A DNA stretch of 64,000 bases from Dictyobacter vulcani. GTDB lineage: Bacteria > Chloroflexota > Ktedonobacteria > Ktedonobacterales > Ktedonobacteraceae. The notes beneath the pieces were generated by a model, which searched no databases, was not told the origin of the DNA, and saw only the letters and a program-made list of their open reading frames with translations. Position 1 is the first letter of the stretch. Every line of letters starts with the position of its first letter. Positions 19,242 through 27,981 of this stretch are shown here, piece by piece. Position numbers and translations under genes: made by a program. Where the stretch lies: the NCBI RefSeq assembly GCF_008974265.1, contig NZ_BKZW01000001.1, positions 2,976,001 through 3,040,000 on the forward strand, in the 5' to 3' direction.

Positions 19242-20429
19242 ATGAATATTGAAGATATTCAGCACGTTTTGCAAGAAGCGCAGTTGGATGGCTGGCTTTT
19301 CTATGATTTCCGAAAATCTAATCCGATCGCGTATCAGATCTTACAGTTGTCAACGGATGCTATGTATACCCGGCGCTGGTTCTATTATGTGCCTGCTCAG
19401 GGTGTGCCTACAGCCTTGATCAGTGCCGTTGAGCCCCATATTTTGCGCTCTCTGCCTGGCGAACGCGTACTTTTTAGAACCTGGCAGGAGATGCATACCC
19501 ATTTACGTGAAATTTTGCCAGCGCGAGCGCACCTGGCGATGGAATACTCGCCGATGAACGCTATTCCTTATGTTTCGCGCGTGGATGCTGGCACAGTTGA
19601 ATTGCTGCGTTCATTCGGCCTGGAGATTGTCTCCTCGGCTAATCTGGCCCAGCGTTTCATTGCCCAACTTACTCAGGAGCAGATCTATACTCAGCGTGAA
19701 GCAGGACGTCTCTTGATGGCGGCCAAGGATATACTGTTTGCGCAATTAGGTGATGATCTGCGCGCTGGCAAAGAGTTGGATGAATACACTGTCCAGCAGC
19801 GTTTTGTCGCCCTGATCGAGCAGGCTGGACTTGAGTTGCCGGAGGATGAATTACCAATAGTGGCTGTGAATGCTAACAGCGGCAATCCTCACTATGAGCC
19901 AACCGCTTTGCAGCATAGTCCGATTCGGCGTGGTGATCTGGTACTCTTTGATTTCTGGGCCAAACTACCCCGTCCGGATGCAGTCTTTGGTGATTATACC
20001 TGGGTAGCTTTTGCCGGCACGCGTGATGAGATTCCTGCCCGGCAGCGTGAGGTGTTTGAGGTTGTGCGCAATGCCCGTGATAGCGGTATCGCCTATGTGC
20101 GTGAGCGTCTGGCCGCCGGCCATCCGGTTGAAGGTCGAGAAGTCGATGATGCGACGCGTAACGTAATTGTAAAAGCAGGCTATGGCGATTATTTTGTGCA
20201 TCGTACCGGCCACAGTATTGGTACTGTACTACACGGTAATAGTGCCAATATCGATAATTTCGAGAGCCAGGACGAGCGCACCCTGCTTCCCTATACCTGC
20301 AATTCTATTGAGCCAGGCATCTACCTGCCGGAATTTGGCATTCGCAGCGAGGTCGACCTCTTGATCCTCGAAGATGATGCCGAAGTGACAGGTGTCCCCA
20401 TACAGGAAGAGATCTTCCCCCTCCTCTAA
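19242..20429 (+). CDS. M24-family metallopeptidase, Xaa-Pro aminopeptidase type
   Basis: A 395-residue cytosolic peptidase that would remove N-terminal residues before proline. It has an N-terminal creatinase-like domain (1-155) and a C-terminal pita-bread domain (160-395). The five metal ligands are visible: Asp in LVLFDFWAKLP, Asp in FGDYTWVAF, His in HRTGHSIG, Glu in NSIEPGIYL and Glu in IRSEVDLLI. The start is ATG 19242 behind GGGAGG; an ATG at 19200 in frame has no ribosome site. A TGATATAGT extended -10 lies about 55 bases upstream. It stands alone and ends with a hairpin. Confidence 0.88.
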   Translation: MNIEDIQHVLQEAQLDGWLFYDFRKSNPIAYQILQLSTDAMYTRRWFYYVPAQGVPTALISAVEPHILRSLPGERVLFRTWQEMHTHLREILPARAHLAMEYSPMNAIPYVSRVDAGTVELLRSFGLEIVSSANLAQRFIAQLTQEQIYTQREAGRLLMAAKDILFAQLGDDLRAGKELDEYTVQQRFVALIEQAGLELPEDELPIVAVNANSGNPHYEPTALQHSPIRRGDLVLFDFWAKLPRPDAVFGDYTWVAFAGTRDEIPARQREVFEVVRNARDSGIAYVRERLAAGHPVEGREVDDATRNVIVKAGYGDYFVHRTGHSIGTVLHGNSANIDNFESQDERTLLPYTCNSIEPGIYLPEFGIRSEVDLLILEDDAEVTGVPIQEEIFPLL

Positions 20430-20435
20430 AGCCAG

Positions 20436-20467
20436 GACTCTTCAGCTTACAAACAGGCTGAAGAGTC
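20436..20467 (+). terminator. Hairpin after the M24 peptidase gene
   Basis: A perfect 11-bp stem (GACTCTTCAGC / GCTGAAGAGTC) starts 7 bases after the stop. It has no T-run, so it is a weak or Rho-assisted terminator. Confidence 0.5.
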
Positions 20468-20618
20468 ATCCCATTGGCAGAAATATGTAGCTCTTACAAC
20501 TCTCATATTCGTTTCACGTACATAATAGTGAAATAATCATTGATGACGGCCTTGTAATGGTGCAGGACCTCTTCTTCATTGTACGGTTTTCTCTTGAGAG
20601 TAAGGGAGGTAATCTCAC

Positions 20619-22163
20619 ATGGGTGATCAATGGGATCAAGATCCACATACTACAAATAATAATAATAATAATACCGGTCGACCTACCCAGGATGATATAG
20701 ATAAGCAATTAAAAGAGATACGACGTGTTGTGGCCCAGGGGGCAAATGAAGCTCAGGTACGCATTAAGCGGGTGGTGGATAAGGCTGGAGATTACTGGCA
20801 GCAAGTGCAGGCACCCCCGACTACTCCACGCCAGGCTTCCAGTGTGGAAGAGCAGCGTCTGCGTCAGTTGATCAATGCCTGGAGCAATGAGAATTGGCGC
20901 GTGGCGCGCGAGCTGGGTACCTATATGGATATCCTCTCAACACGTGTCGATGAGATCTGGGAGATCTCGCTGGAAACACGCTGGGAGACACGGGCGATGG
21001 AGATCATTAGCGAACCATATGCTGGTCATGCCACCAGTCGTCCGCGCCCCGTCCTGCCAGTCTGGGATTATGAGCTTCCCGAGGTCACTGGTTTGAAGGC
21101 TCCCCCGAGCCGTACGCGCCTGGATAGCATGAATGAGATTGTTTCCTGTACCTCATGTAACAGTACCGGACATGTCTTATGTTCAGGTTGTAATGGGCGC
21201 GGCTGGATTGTTTGTCCTGAATGTAAAGGCCGCACCAGGAAGCGCTGTAACACCTGTCGTGGTCGGGGCTATGTTTCTGATTGGACGCCAGGAGAGAAAA
21301 AGCCGTTCCTCAAAAAGCAGGTTGAAGGTGTAGCCAATAACTTCAGCAATAAATTCTCAGATGTCTTTGATAGCATTCGCCAACAGGGTGTCCCCATTCC
21401 TAATCCTGTCGATACCGATCCAGCTGGTAAAGGACCAACGGTTCCCTGTCCGGATTGTGTGAATGGTGAGGTCAATTGTTCCTGTGGCAATGGCAAACGT
21501 GTCTGTACGACCTGTCAGGGTGCGAAGATGTCCTTGTGCTCTAATTGTAGCGGTACCGGAAAAGTGGTACGCCATCGTGAGGTTACGCGCCACTTTGATC
21601 TGCGTTCACAGAACCGTTTTATTGGCGAGAACGTGATTCCGGCTCAACTGCTCACGAAGTCCGAGGGGGATCTGGTCTATAGCGCTGAGGTCAATGAAAC
21701 GCTACATATGGACGCACCGCCAGACCTCGTGCCGTCTGATGTCTGGCGTACGACGGTTGAACTGGTTGAGTCTGAGCGTAAAACGGCGGATAGGCCAGGG
21801 TTTGACCCACAGACCTTCCCGCGTCCGACCCTGCAAGTGGTTGAGTTGGTACGCATACCCTATACCACGGTACGCTATCGCTATTCGGAGCAAGAATATG
21901 TGCTCTACATCTATGATACTGAGGGTCATGAACAGTTCTATTCAGATCGTTTCCCGGCTCGCTGGGATCGTGTGGAGCGTTTGATGAAGGCTATTACCAC
22001 TGACTTACGTGCCCCAGTACAGATAGATCAGCAAGAGCAGCCGGATACCCCTGTCACAAATAGCTATAGCGGTGGCTATCGTGTGCCCATCGAGGTACCT
22101 CCATATAACGTGGACGAAGAGGATGACGATCAGACCGATCCGCGACCGCCTACAACTCATTAG
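20619..22163 (+). CDS. DnaJ-type zinc-finger (CxxCxGxG) protein without a J domain
   Basis: A 514-residue soluble protein. Its N-tail has a run of Asn and a helical region (25-170). Two Cys-rich clusters follow. Cluster 1 (about 177-217) has CTSC, CSGC, CPEC and CNTC, each with a following Gly-rich turn as in DnaJ. Cluster 2 (about 276-316) has CPDC, CSC, CTTC and CSNC. A C-terminal beta-rich domain (320-480) contains a VELVRIPYTTVRYRY strand, and a Pro/Asp-rich tail ends the chain. DnaJ zinc fingers bind unfolded proteins, but there is no HPD J domain, so it does not activate Hsp70 in the usual way. Exact function unknown. GGGAGG lies 9 bases before ATG 20619. Confidence 0.72.
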   Translation: MGDQWDQDPHTTNNNNNNTGRPTQDDIDKQLKEIRRVVAQGANEAQVRIKRVVDKAGDYWQQVQAPPTTPRQASSVEEQRLRQLINAWSNENWRVARELGTYMDILSTRVDEIWEISLETRWETRAMEIISEPYAGHATSRPRPVLPVWDYELPEVTGLKAPPSRTRLDSMNEIVSCTSCNSTGHVLCSGCNGRGWIVCPECKGRTRKRCNTCRGRGYVSDWTPGEKKPFLKKQVEGVANNFSNKFSDVFDSIRQQGVPIPNPVDTDPAGKGPTVPCPDCVNGEVNCSCGNGKRVCTTCQGAKMSLCSNCSGTGKVVRHREVTRHFDLRSQNRFIGENVIPAQLLTKSEGDLVYSAEVNETLHMDAPPDLVPSDVWRTTVELVESERKTADRPGFDPQTFPRPTLQVVELVRIPYTTVRYRYSEQEYVLYIYDTEGHEQFYSDRFPARWDRVERLMKAITTDLRAPVQIDQQEQPDTPVTNSYSGGYRVPIEVPPYNVDEEDDDQTDPRPPTTH

Positions 22164-22172
22164 ATTGATCAT

Positions 22173-22224
22173 ATGGTGATAAAAAAAATGTGCCGCACGT
22201 GTGCGGCACATTTTTTATCACCAT
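22173..22224. terminator. Bidirectional intrinsic terminator
   Basis: A very long, nearly perfect stem flanks the core TGTGCCGCAC / GTGCGGCACA. A-runs on one side and T-runs on the other serve both the zinc-finger gene (+) and hisS (-). Confidence 0.9.
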
Positions 22225-22246
22225 ACAATAGAAGACTCCTGGAAGC

Positions 22247-23551
22247 TTATTGCTGATGCTCTCTGAGATAGGATAGTAGTTCAGACTGTTTGATCGAAAC
22301 CTGCTTATTCTCGCTGCTCTCAGGGCCAATATGCATGTTTTTAACGACAACGGTGCCGTTAGCCAGTTCGTCATCACCAATAATAATTGAGAAGGTCGCC
22401 CCGGATGCATTAGCCTGCTTCATTTGTGCTTTTGTGCTGCGCCCACCATAGGTTGTCAGGGCTTTAAGTCCTGCCTTCCGCAGTTCAGCGGTAAGTCTGG
22501 CGGCCGTATCTGTCATTTCCTGACTCTTACCAAAGTAGACCACAAAGGCTGTTGGTTTTGCTTCGGCGGGAGGCACAATGCCCTGGCGTTTCATTTCCAG
22601 GATCACACGCTCAATACCGACCCCAAAGCCAATGCCAGGTGTATGTGGACCACCGAAGATCTCAGCCATACCATCATAACGGCCACCACCATTGAGGGCA
22701 ACATTGTCGACTGTCGAGGTAAACTCAAAAACAGTGCGGGTATAGTAATCCAATCCACGCACAATCAGTGTATCGACCTCAAAAGGGACATCATAAAACT
22801 TCAGGTAGCGCTGCACGGTTGCAAAGTGTTCCTGGCAGGGTTCACAAAGATTATGTGTAATACGCGGTGCCTCAGCGATCTTCTTTTGATCCTGTGGATT
22901 TTTACAGTCCAGCAGGCGCAAAGGATTTTTATGAAAGCGCGTCTGACAATCGTTACAGCAGTCGCTGAGTAGCGGCTGATAATATTCTTTCAGCTTCTCA
23001 ATATATTGTGGGCGGCAGTTCTGATCCCCAATACTATTTAAGCGCACACGAATATTCTGTAAGCCCAGGCGTGTATAGATTTGATACAGCATACCGATAA
23101 TTTCGGCATCGATGGCTGGATCACCCTCACCTAATGCTTCACAGCCAAATTGATGGTGTTCACGGAGCCGACCGGCCTGGGGTCGTTCACGGCGAAACAT
23201 TGACATACTCAGATAGTACAGCTTAACTGGCTGCGCTAGTTTAAACATACCGTGTTCCAGATATGCGCGCACCACGCCAGCCGTACCCTCGGGTCGCAAT
23301 GAGATATTCTGGCGACGGCCCTCTTTATCGGCACGATCATCAAAGCTATACATCTCGTGCTCAACAATATCTGTCGCCTCTCCCGAGGTACGACGGAAGA
23401 CAGAGGTGTCTTCGAGCACAGGTGTGTCGATACGCTGATAGCCATAGAGCCGTGCTACCTCGGCCGCTGTCTCTTCAATAAAGCGCCAGTACGGCTGATC
23501 TTCTGGTAAAATGTCTTTAAAGCCCTGTAAGGCCCGGTATTGTTCTGGCAT
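22247..23551 (-). CDS. hisS: Histidyl-tRNA synthetase
   Basis: A class II synthetase of 434 residues that charges tRNA-His. Motif 1 lies near the N-terminus (GFKDILPEDQPYW). Motif 2 contains GTAGVVRAYLEHGM and FRRERPQAGRLREHHQFG. HisA signatures LDYYTRTVFEF and GGGRYDGMAEIFGG are present, motif 3 has GFGVGIERVIL, and an anticodon-binding domain occupies the last 95 residues. A Cys-rich insertion, CCNDC with a later CEPC, looks like the small zinc-binding insertion seen in some bacterial HisRS. The start is ATG 23551 with AAGGA upstream. The promoter is an extended -10 at 23593-23601. Single copy here and intact. Confidence 0.95.
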   Translation of the reverse strand: MPEQYRALQGFKDILPEDQPYWRFIEETAAEVARLYGYQRIDTPVLEDTSVFRRTSGEATDIVEHEMYSFDDRADKEGRRQNISLRPEGTAGVVRAYLEHGMFKLAQPVKLYYLSMSMFRRERPQAGRLREHHQFGCEALGEGDPAIDAEIIGMLYQIYTRLGLQNIRVRLNSIGDQNCRPQYIEKLKEYYQPLLSDCCNDCQTRFHKNPLRLLDCKNPQDQKKIAEAPRITHNLCEPCQEHFATVQRYLKFYDVPFEVDTLIVRGLDYYTRTVFEFTSTVDNVALNGGGRYDGMAEIFGGPHTPGIGFGVGIERVILEMKRQGIVPPAEAKPTAFVVYFGKSQEMTDTAARLTAELRKAGLKALTTYGGRSTKAQMKQANASGATFSIIIGDDELANGTVVVKNMHIGPESSENKQVSIKQSELLSYLREHQQ

Positions 23552-23592
23552 AATGTAAGTCCTTATCCTCCACGCACATGCAAGTTCTCGTT

Positions 23593-23601
23593 ATTATAGC
23601 A
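23593..23601 (-). promoter_or_regulatory. Extended -10 promoter of hisS
   Basis: On the minus strand the sequence reads TGC-TATAAT, a perfect extended -10, about 42 bases upstream of hisS. Seven bases of GCTCAAT lie just before it, as in the gyrA promoter. Confidence 0.65.
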
Positions 23602-23875
23602 GATTGAGCTTATCGCTAACAGCATACCCGCTTGCGCAAAAACTATTTTGCTGTTAACAATCTTTGTACTGGCGGCATATCCTGCGTGATTTCCTCTGCT
23701 ATCATGTTGATTGGGCTTTGGGGAATAGCAGATATAGCTTAGTCTGGTGTTTTGTGGTGACTGTAAAAGGGATTGCTCGTCTCTATGTAGTAATCTCTAT
23801 TGCATACTTTATTAAGATGAGACTTTATTCTGAGCATGGTATATTCTCACAATATAGTCATAAGGATTGCTCGCC
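23602..23875. other. Divergent intergenic region, hisS / glycosyltransferase
   Basis: AT-rich spacer without an ORF or RNA gene I can support. A TGG-TATATT extended -10 for the plus-strand glycosyltransferase lies at 23837-23845, about 31 bases before its start. Confidence 0.4.
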
Positions 23876-25525
23876 ATGGTGCATGATAGTAATACATTAC
23901 AGGATAATCATATTTCCCGGATAGCACGATTACGTCGAGGCATAACTGCCACGCCTGCTACCTGGTTGATATGTATCTTGCTAGCTCTCTTGTCATTTAT
24001 TTTGAATATGTTGTATTTAGGGCGAGCCAGTATCTGGTTTGACGAAGCGTTTTCGGTTGAGCTTGCGCGACAACCTTTGCCAGTACTCTGGCGAACTATA
24101 TTTGGTCCAGAGCCAAATATGGAATTATATTATTTGTTGCTTCACTTCTGGCTCAGGTTAACTGGCTGGTCTGGCTTTCTACCAGTTGAATGGGTCGTAC
24201 GCTTCCCATCAGTACTCTGTTCTGCCTTAAGCACTGGCCTCCTTTTCCTGCTGGCGCGACGCTATCTGGGAACATTAGTCGCCGCCGTTGCGGCTGTATT
24301 ATATGCAACCAATTATCTGCAATTAGTATATGCTCAGCAGACACGTGCCTATGCTCTTCAATTGCTCTTGTTGATGCTGTCCTGGTTTACTTTGTTGCTG
24401 GCGATGCAGAAAGTTTCGCACGAGAAACGCTGGTGGATAAGTTATGTTCTCGTGACGACCCTGGCAATTTATACACACCTCTTTAGCCTCTTTGTGATCT
24501 TTGCGCAATTCATTGCTCTTGCTGGCCTCCTGGTGCTGCCCACAGAATGGCGTTTACAGATTCGTAGTCGCATGCCAGCTTATTTGTTGAGTCTTGTGGT
24601 AGTCGCGCTTGCGAGTATTCCGATGTTCCTCGAAAGCTTGCATGGATCGAAAACTGGTTGGCTTTTTATCCCCCATCTACATGAGTTATTATCCCTTTTC
24701 ACCATTATTAGCGGCAGCAATAATCGCTATTTGTTCGTGGTTGGTGGGTCTATTCTTATGGGGATCCTGGTAATGTGTCTGGCTACCTGGATACATTTCA
24801 CTGCTGCTCGCTTACGAAGCGCCGGGCAACGGAGACCTGTGATACAAAAAGCAGAGCTCCTTTCCCAATTATGGCCATTTGTTTGGATACTGCTCTGCTG
24901 GTTTGTCGTACCGATTGTGGTGAGTTATCTTGTCTCACAGGGCTCTTTGCGACTGTTCTCAACGCGCTATCTGGTCGTAGTTGTACCGCCTTTTTGCTTA
25001 TTAGCAGTTTTAGGGATTGTCATCTGGCAGTGGCGGGTTTTACAAGTGCTGATGATCTGTCTGTTACTTGGTTCGGCATTATTGGTTGTGCCTCATTATT
25101 ATCCTAATGCACAGATTGAAGAATGGAATACTGCAGTACATTGGTTGCTTGCACGTTCTCAACCCGATGATGGGCTGGTTTGTTATGATAATGCCACAAC
25201 CCAGGGGTGTCAGATTGCTGTTGAATATTATTTGCATGCATATCCTGACGGGACACATTTTTCCGAGGATAGCCCTGGAGCTTTTTCATGGGACAAGTTT
25301 AGTCGTGACCTGCCACAAACTAATCCTGCTCTTGCCATCGATCCAATTGCACTGGCAACATATGCACGAGAGCATCCACGCATATTTATGATTACTGGAC
25401 GTATTGCTACGGATGCAGACGCAACGCAGGCGCGAAAGGCAGAGCAATGGCTGGACCAGCATTATCGGTTCGATAATCAGATTGTAACTCGGACGGTCAC
25501 AATTCGCTTATATCGCACCAAATGA
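23876..25525 (+). CDS. Polytopic membrane glycosyltransferase, GT39/PMT-like
   Basis: A 549-residue membrane enzyme of the GT-C fold (ArnT/PMT superfamily), which uses a lipid-phosphate sugar donor on the outer membrane face. About nine to eleven hydrophobic helices are seen. The first external loop carries the acidic motif SIWFDEAFSVELAR (Asp-Glu as catalytic base region), and PNMELYYLLLHFW follows, both typical of the family. A soluble C-terminal domain of about 130 residues includes two Cys close together (GLVCYDNATTQGCQIAV). ATG 23876 follows AAGGA by 9 bases; a TTG three codons earlier is not needed. The donor and acceptor are unknown. Confidence 0.78.
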   Translation: MVHDSNTLQDNHISRIARLRRGITATPATWLICILLALLSFILNMLYLGRASIWFDEAFSVELARQPLPVLWRTIFGPEPNMELYYLLLHFWLRLTGWSGFLPVEWVVRFPSVLCSALSTGLLFLLARRYLGTLVAAVAAVLYATNYLQLVYAQQTRAYALQLLLLMLSWFTLLLAMQKVSHEKRWWISYVLVTTLAIYTHLFSLFVIFAQFIALAGLLVLPTEWRLQIRSRMPAYLLSLVVVALASIPMFLESLHGSKTGWLFIPHLHELLSLFTIISGSNNRYLFVVGGSILMGILVMCLATWIHFTAARLRSAGQRRPVIQKAELLSQLWPFVWILLCWFVVPIVVSYLVSQGSLRLFSTRYLVVVVPPFCLLAVLGIVIWQWRVLQVLMICLLLGSALLVVPHYYPNAQIEEWNTAVHWLLARSQPDDGLVCYDNATTQGCQIAVEYYLHAYPDGTHFSEDSPGAFSWDKFSRDLPQTNPALAIDPIALATYAREHPRIFMITGRIATDADATQARKAEQWLDQHYRFDNQIVTRTVTIRLYRTK

Positions 25526-25719
25526 TTTTTTTAATCTTTGCGAGAGTAGACCTGGTTGGCTTGATTATCTATTGACCGAATTGTTTTATCGGTGCAGGCA
25601 GGAGTACTTGTTTTCTGCCATCATATAGAATGTATGATACTATTAAAGATATATGATTATACGCTCTTATCTAATAGCCAGCAGGTGGCTATCTGGTAAG
25701 CCAACAAATGGAGCCGAAC

Positions 25720-26094
25720 ATGCCCAATTCATTTAATGAATTGTATAGTAATATACTCAATGCTGTGTTTATCGAACGAGCTCAGCAGCAATTAGCGCAA
25801 GGGGTTGACGGACTGTCCGTGGCCGAGGCCTATGCGGATCAGGGAAAACCTGATTTTGCCCTGGCTCATCTTCTCCTCACGGAAGCGCCAGATGAGTTGA
25901 AGCGAGATATACTGGCTCGCTCTTATGAGCGGCGTGCAGAGCTCACTGATGGGCGAGCCGAGTCTTTTACCTCGCAGTTCAATCGTCCTTTTCCACTGGT
26001 CAAACTGGAAGCGCAAAAGGACCGTATGTCTGCCCAACAGGTGCGGCAAGGAAGACGCATCCGTCGTGGGGTAAAGTCGTTGACAATGAATTAA
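25720..26094 (+). CDS. Small soluble protein of unknown function
   Basis: 124 residues. GGAG at 25710-25713 lies 6 bases before ATG 25720 and overlaps an earlier in-frame ATG at 25708, so 25720 is the likely start. The sequence is helical and charged (ERAQQQLAQGVDGLSVAEAY, DELKRDILARSYERRAELTD), with a very basic tail (RQGRRIRRGVKSLTMN) that could bind nucleic acid or membrane phosphates. I recognise no domain. It lies between two glycosyltransferase genes and ends 50 bases before the second, so it may be co-transcribed with it. Confidence 0.6.
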   Translation: MPNSFNELYSNILNAVFIERAQQQLAQGVDGLSVAEAYADQGKPDFALAHLLLTEAPDELKRDILARSYERRAELTDGRAESFTSQFNRPFPLVKLEAQKDRMSAQQVRQGRRIRRGVKSLTMN

Positions 26095-26144
26095 GTATAA
26101 GAGAGTGTATATTTGCTACTAGTCTTTGTAGGAGATAGTAATTC

Positions 26145-27866
26145 TTGCTGGAAAACTCTATAAAAACTGCTGACACGCCTTCTATGAAGGATTCGGCACA
26201 TGAAAAGCAGAGGATGCTCTCTCTCTGGCCTCTGCTGTGCTATGCGGGCGTGTATCTCTTAAGTCTTTTAATGATGGTCTCTGTTCTGTATACTGTAGCT
26301 GGTTTTAAAACGAACCTCTGGTTGAGCTTAAAACTCAAGTGGTTGGGACACTGGCTTCCTGCTACTGCTTTGCGTAGCGCTTCAGATGACCGCTATCTGT
26401 CGATCCATCGTACCAGCTTTATTGAAATGATGGCTTTACTGGCAATCATGTTTGCTGTTTATGGTCTGGCTGCGCTGTTTATTTATCGCCAGAAAAAGTC
26501 CGGCCTCTATAAATATATGCTGGTGATCATCTGGGTTGGTGCCTTGCTTGGTGGCTTCATTTATTTGTTTACGCCTGGCATTCTGACCACGGATGTCTAT
26601 GCGTACGCCAGTTATGGAAGGTTATTGACCCAATATGGGGCCAACCCGTATTTTGTAGCGCCTTCTGCCTTTCCACATGACGCGATCTATTCCTTGTTGT
26701 ACTGGAAGGATACGGTCTCCATTTATGGACCCATCTGGACGCTGGTCAGTGCTGTTTTATGTCTCATGGGTGGCTCAACCCAGATGTCGCTCATTCTTGT
26801 CTTCCGCTGCTTTGCCTTGCTCTGCCATTTCGCTAATATTCTTCTGATCATTGCCAGTTTGCGCACTATGCGTCGTTCTCCGCATATTGTATTGTTGGGC
26901 GCACTGCTCTATGCCTGGAATCCATTGGCGTTACTTGAGACCGGGCTGAGCGCGCACAACGACGTATTTATGATGACATTTATGTTGCTGGGATTATATC
27001 TGAGTACACGAGCTGAACGTGCTGGAACCTTTTTGCAGTGGCGTGGCTATATTCCACCGATCCTGGCCTTTACCGCTGCTTTCCTGGTCAAATTTAGCGC
27101 GGCACCGGTGCTGGCGGTTTTTGTACTGGCCCTCTTCTTTGCAACCATTCAAGCTGATAGCAAAAAAGGCCAGCTAGTCTGGCTACCAGCTTTACGGTCG
27201 GCGATCATTGCTACCTGTGCCTTTGCGGTGATGACGGTGGTTCTATATGCACCCTTCTGGATCGGCCATAGTCCATCCGCGATCCTGCATGGCTTTAACG
27301 ACCTTCCTTCAAATTCGCAGTCGATCAATTCTGTGCTGGCCACCTTCGCCTATATGGATAAGGCCCACGCCTTACCAGCGTCCCTGGCGATTTTGAAGAG
27401 CCGGAAATTGTGGAACGTGGCAAATGTGCTGGCGATGCTTGTACCCATTGCGATTGGTTGTATCTATCTGTGGCGTGCGCCGAATACACGCACGATTGCA
27501 CTGGTGAGCATGGCCTCGCTGGCAGGATTTTTGTTGACTGCTCCCTGGTTCTTCTCCTGGTACCTGATCTGGCTGGTTGCGCTGGTGCCATTCTGCCTCT
27601 CGGGAACGAGAATGGGACGCCTGAGTCGCGCTGCCATGGCGTTTGGACTTACTTTTTCGGTTACGGCTTTCTTTGCCTACTACACTACGATGATCGGTTG
27701 GAAACTCCTGCTATTTAAGCCACCACAACTGGCCTGGTCAGGCTGGCTGAACGCTGCTATGTTGCTGGTGCCTGTTGCAGCCTTTATCCTTTATCTGCTA
27801 CTCTGGCCTGCCCGGCGTAATCATACTGCCACTACGCCAGATACTACGCCAGGTATCGAGGTGTAG
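26145..27866 (+). CDS. Polytopic mannosyltransferase-like protein (MptA/MptB type, GT-C fold)
   Basis: A 573-residue membrane protein with about twelve helices. The motif TDVYAYASYGRLLTQYGANP near residue 150, then SIYGPIWTLVSA, and a helix with WNPLALLETGLSAHNDVF match polyprenyl-phosphomannose-dependent alpha-mannosyltransferases. In Actinobacteria these extend lipomannan; here the substrate is unknown. The start is TTG 26145, 10 bases after GGAG; an ATG at 26184 is a possible shorter start that removes only the cytosolic N-tail. It ends before a strong bidirectional terminator shared with gyrA. The neighbouring GT39-like gene suggests a common role in surface glycan assembly. Confidence 0.75.
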   Translation: MLENSIKTADTPSMKDSAHEKQRMLSLWPLLCYAGVYLLSLLMMVSVLYTVAGFKTNLWLSLKLKWLGHWLPATALRSASDDRYLSIHRTSFIEMMALLAIMFAVYGLAALFIYRQKKSGLYKYMLVIIWVGALLGGFIYLFTPGILTTDVYAYASYGRLLTQYGANPYFVAPSAFPHDAIYSLLYWKDTVSIYGPIWTLVSAVLCLMGGSTQMSLILVFRCFALLCHFANILLIIASLRTMRRSPHIVLLGALLYAWNPLALLETGLSAHNDVFMMTFMLLGLYLSTRAERAGTFLQWRGYIPPILAFTAAFLVKFSAAPVLAVFVLALFFATIQADSKKGQLVWLPALRSAIIATCAFAVMTVVLYAPFWIGHSPSAILHGFNDLPSNSQSINSVLATFAYMDKAHALPASLAILKSRKLWNVANVLAMLVPIAIGCIYLWRAPNTRTIALVSMASLAGFLLTAPWFFSWYLIWLVALVPFCLSGTRMGRLSRAAMAFGLTFSVTAFFAYYTTMIGWKLLLFKPPQLAWSGWLNAAMLLVPVAAFILYLLLWPARRNHTATTPDTTPGIEV

Positions 27867-27891
27867 TTAGCGAGTAAATGCTTCGCCTGTG

Positions 27892-27941
27892 ACATAAAAA
27901 AGCGTCCCACTGAGCATATTCAGTGGGACGCTTTTTTATGT
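27892..27941. terminator. Bidirectional intrinsic terminator
   Basis: A perfect 22-bp stem (core GCGTCCCACTGA / TCAGTGGGACGC) flanked by A- and T-runs. It terminates the glycosyltransferase gene (+) and gyrA (-). Confidence 0.9.
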
Positions 27942-27945
27942 CTGC

Positions 27946-27981
27946 TCTAACGGCAGGTGCGTATCTAACGGCAGGTGCGTA
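27946..27981. repeat. Tandem 18-bp duplication next to the gyrA stop
   Basis: TCTAACGGCAGGTGCGTA occurs twice without a gap, ending at the base before the gyrA stop codon. It does not alter the protein. Confidence 0.8.
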
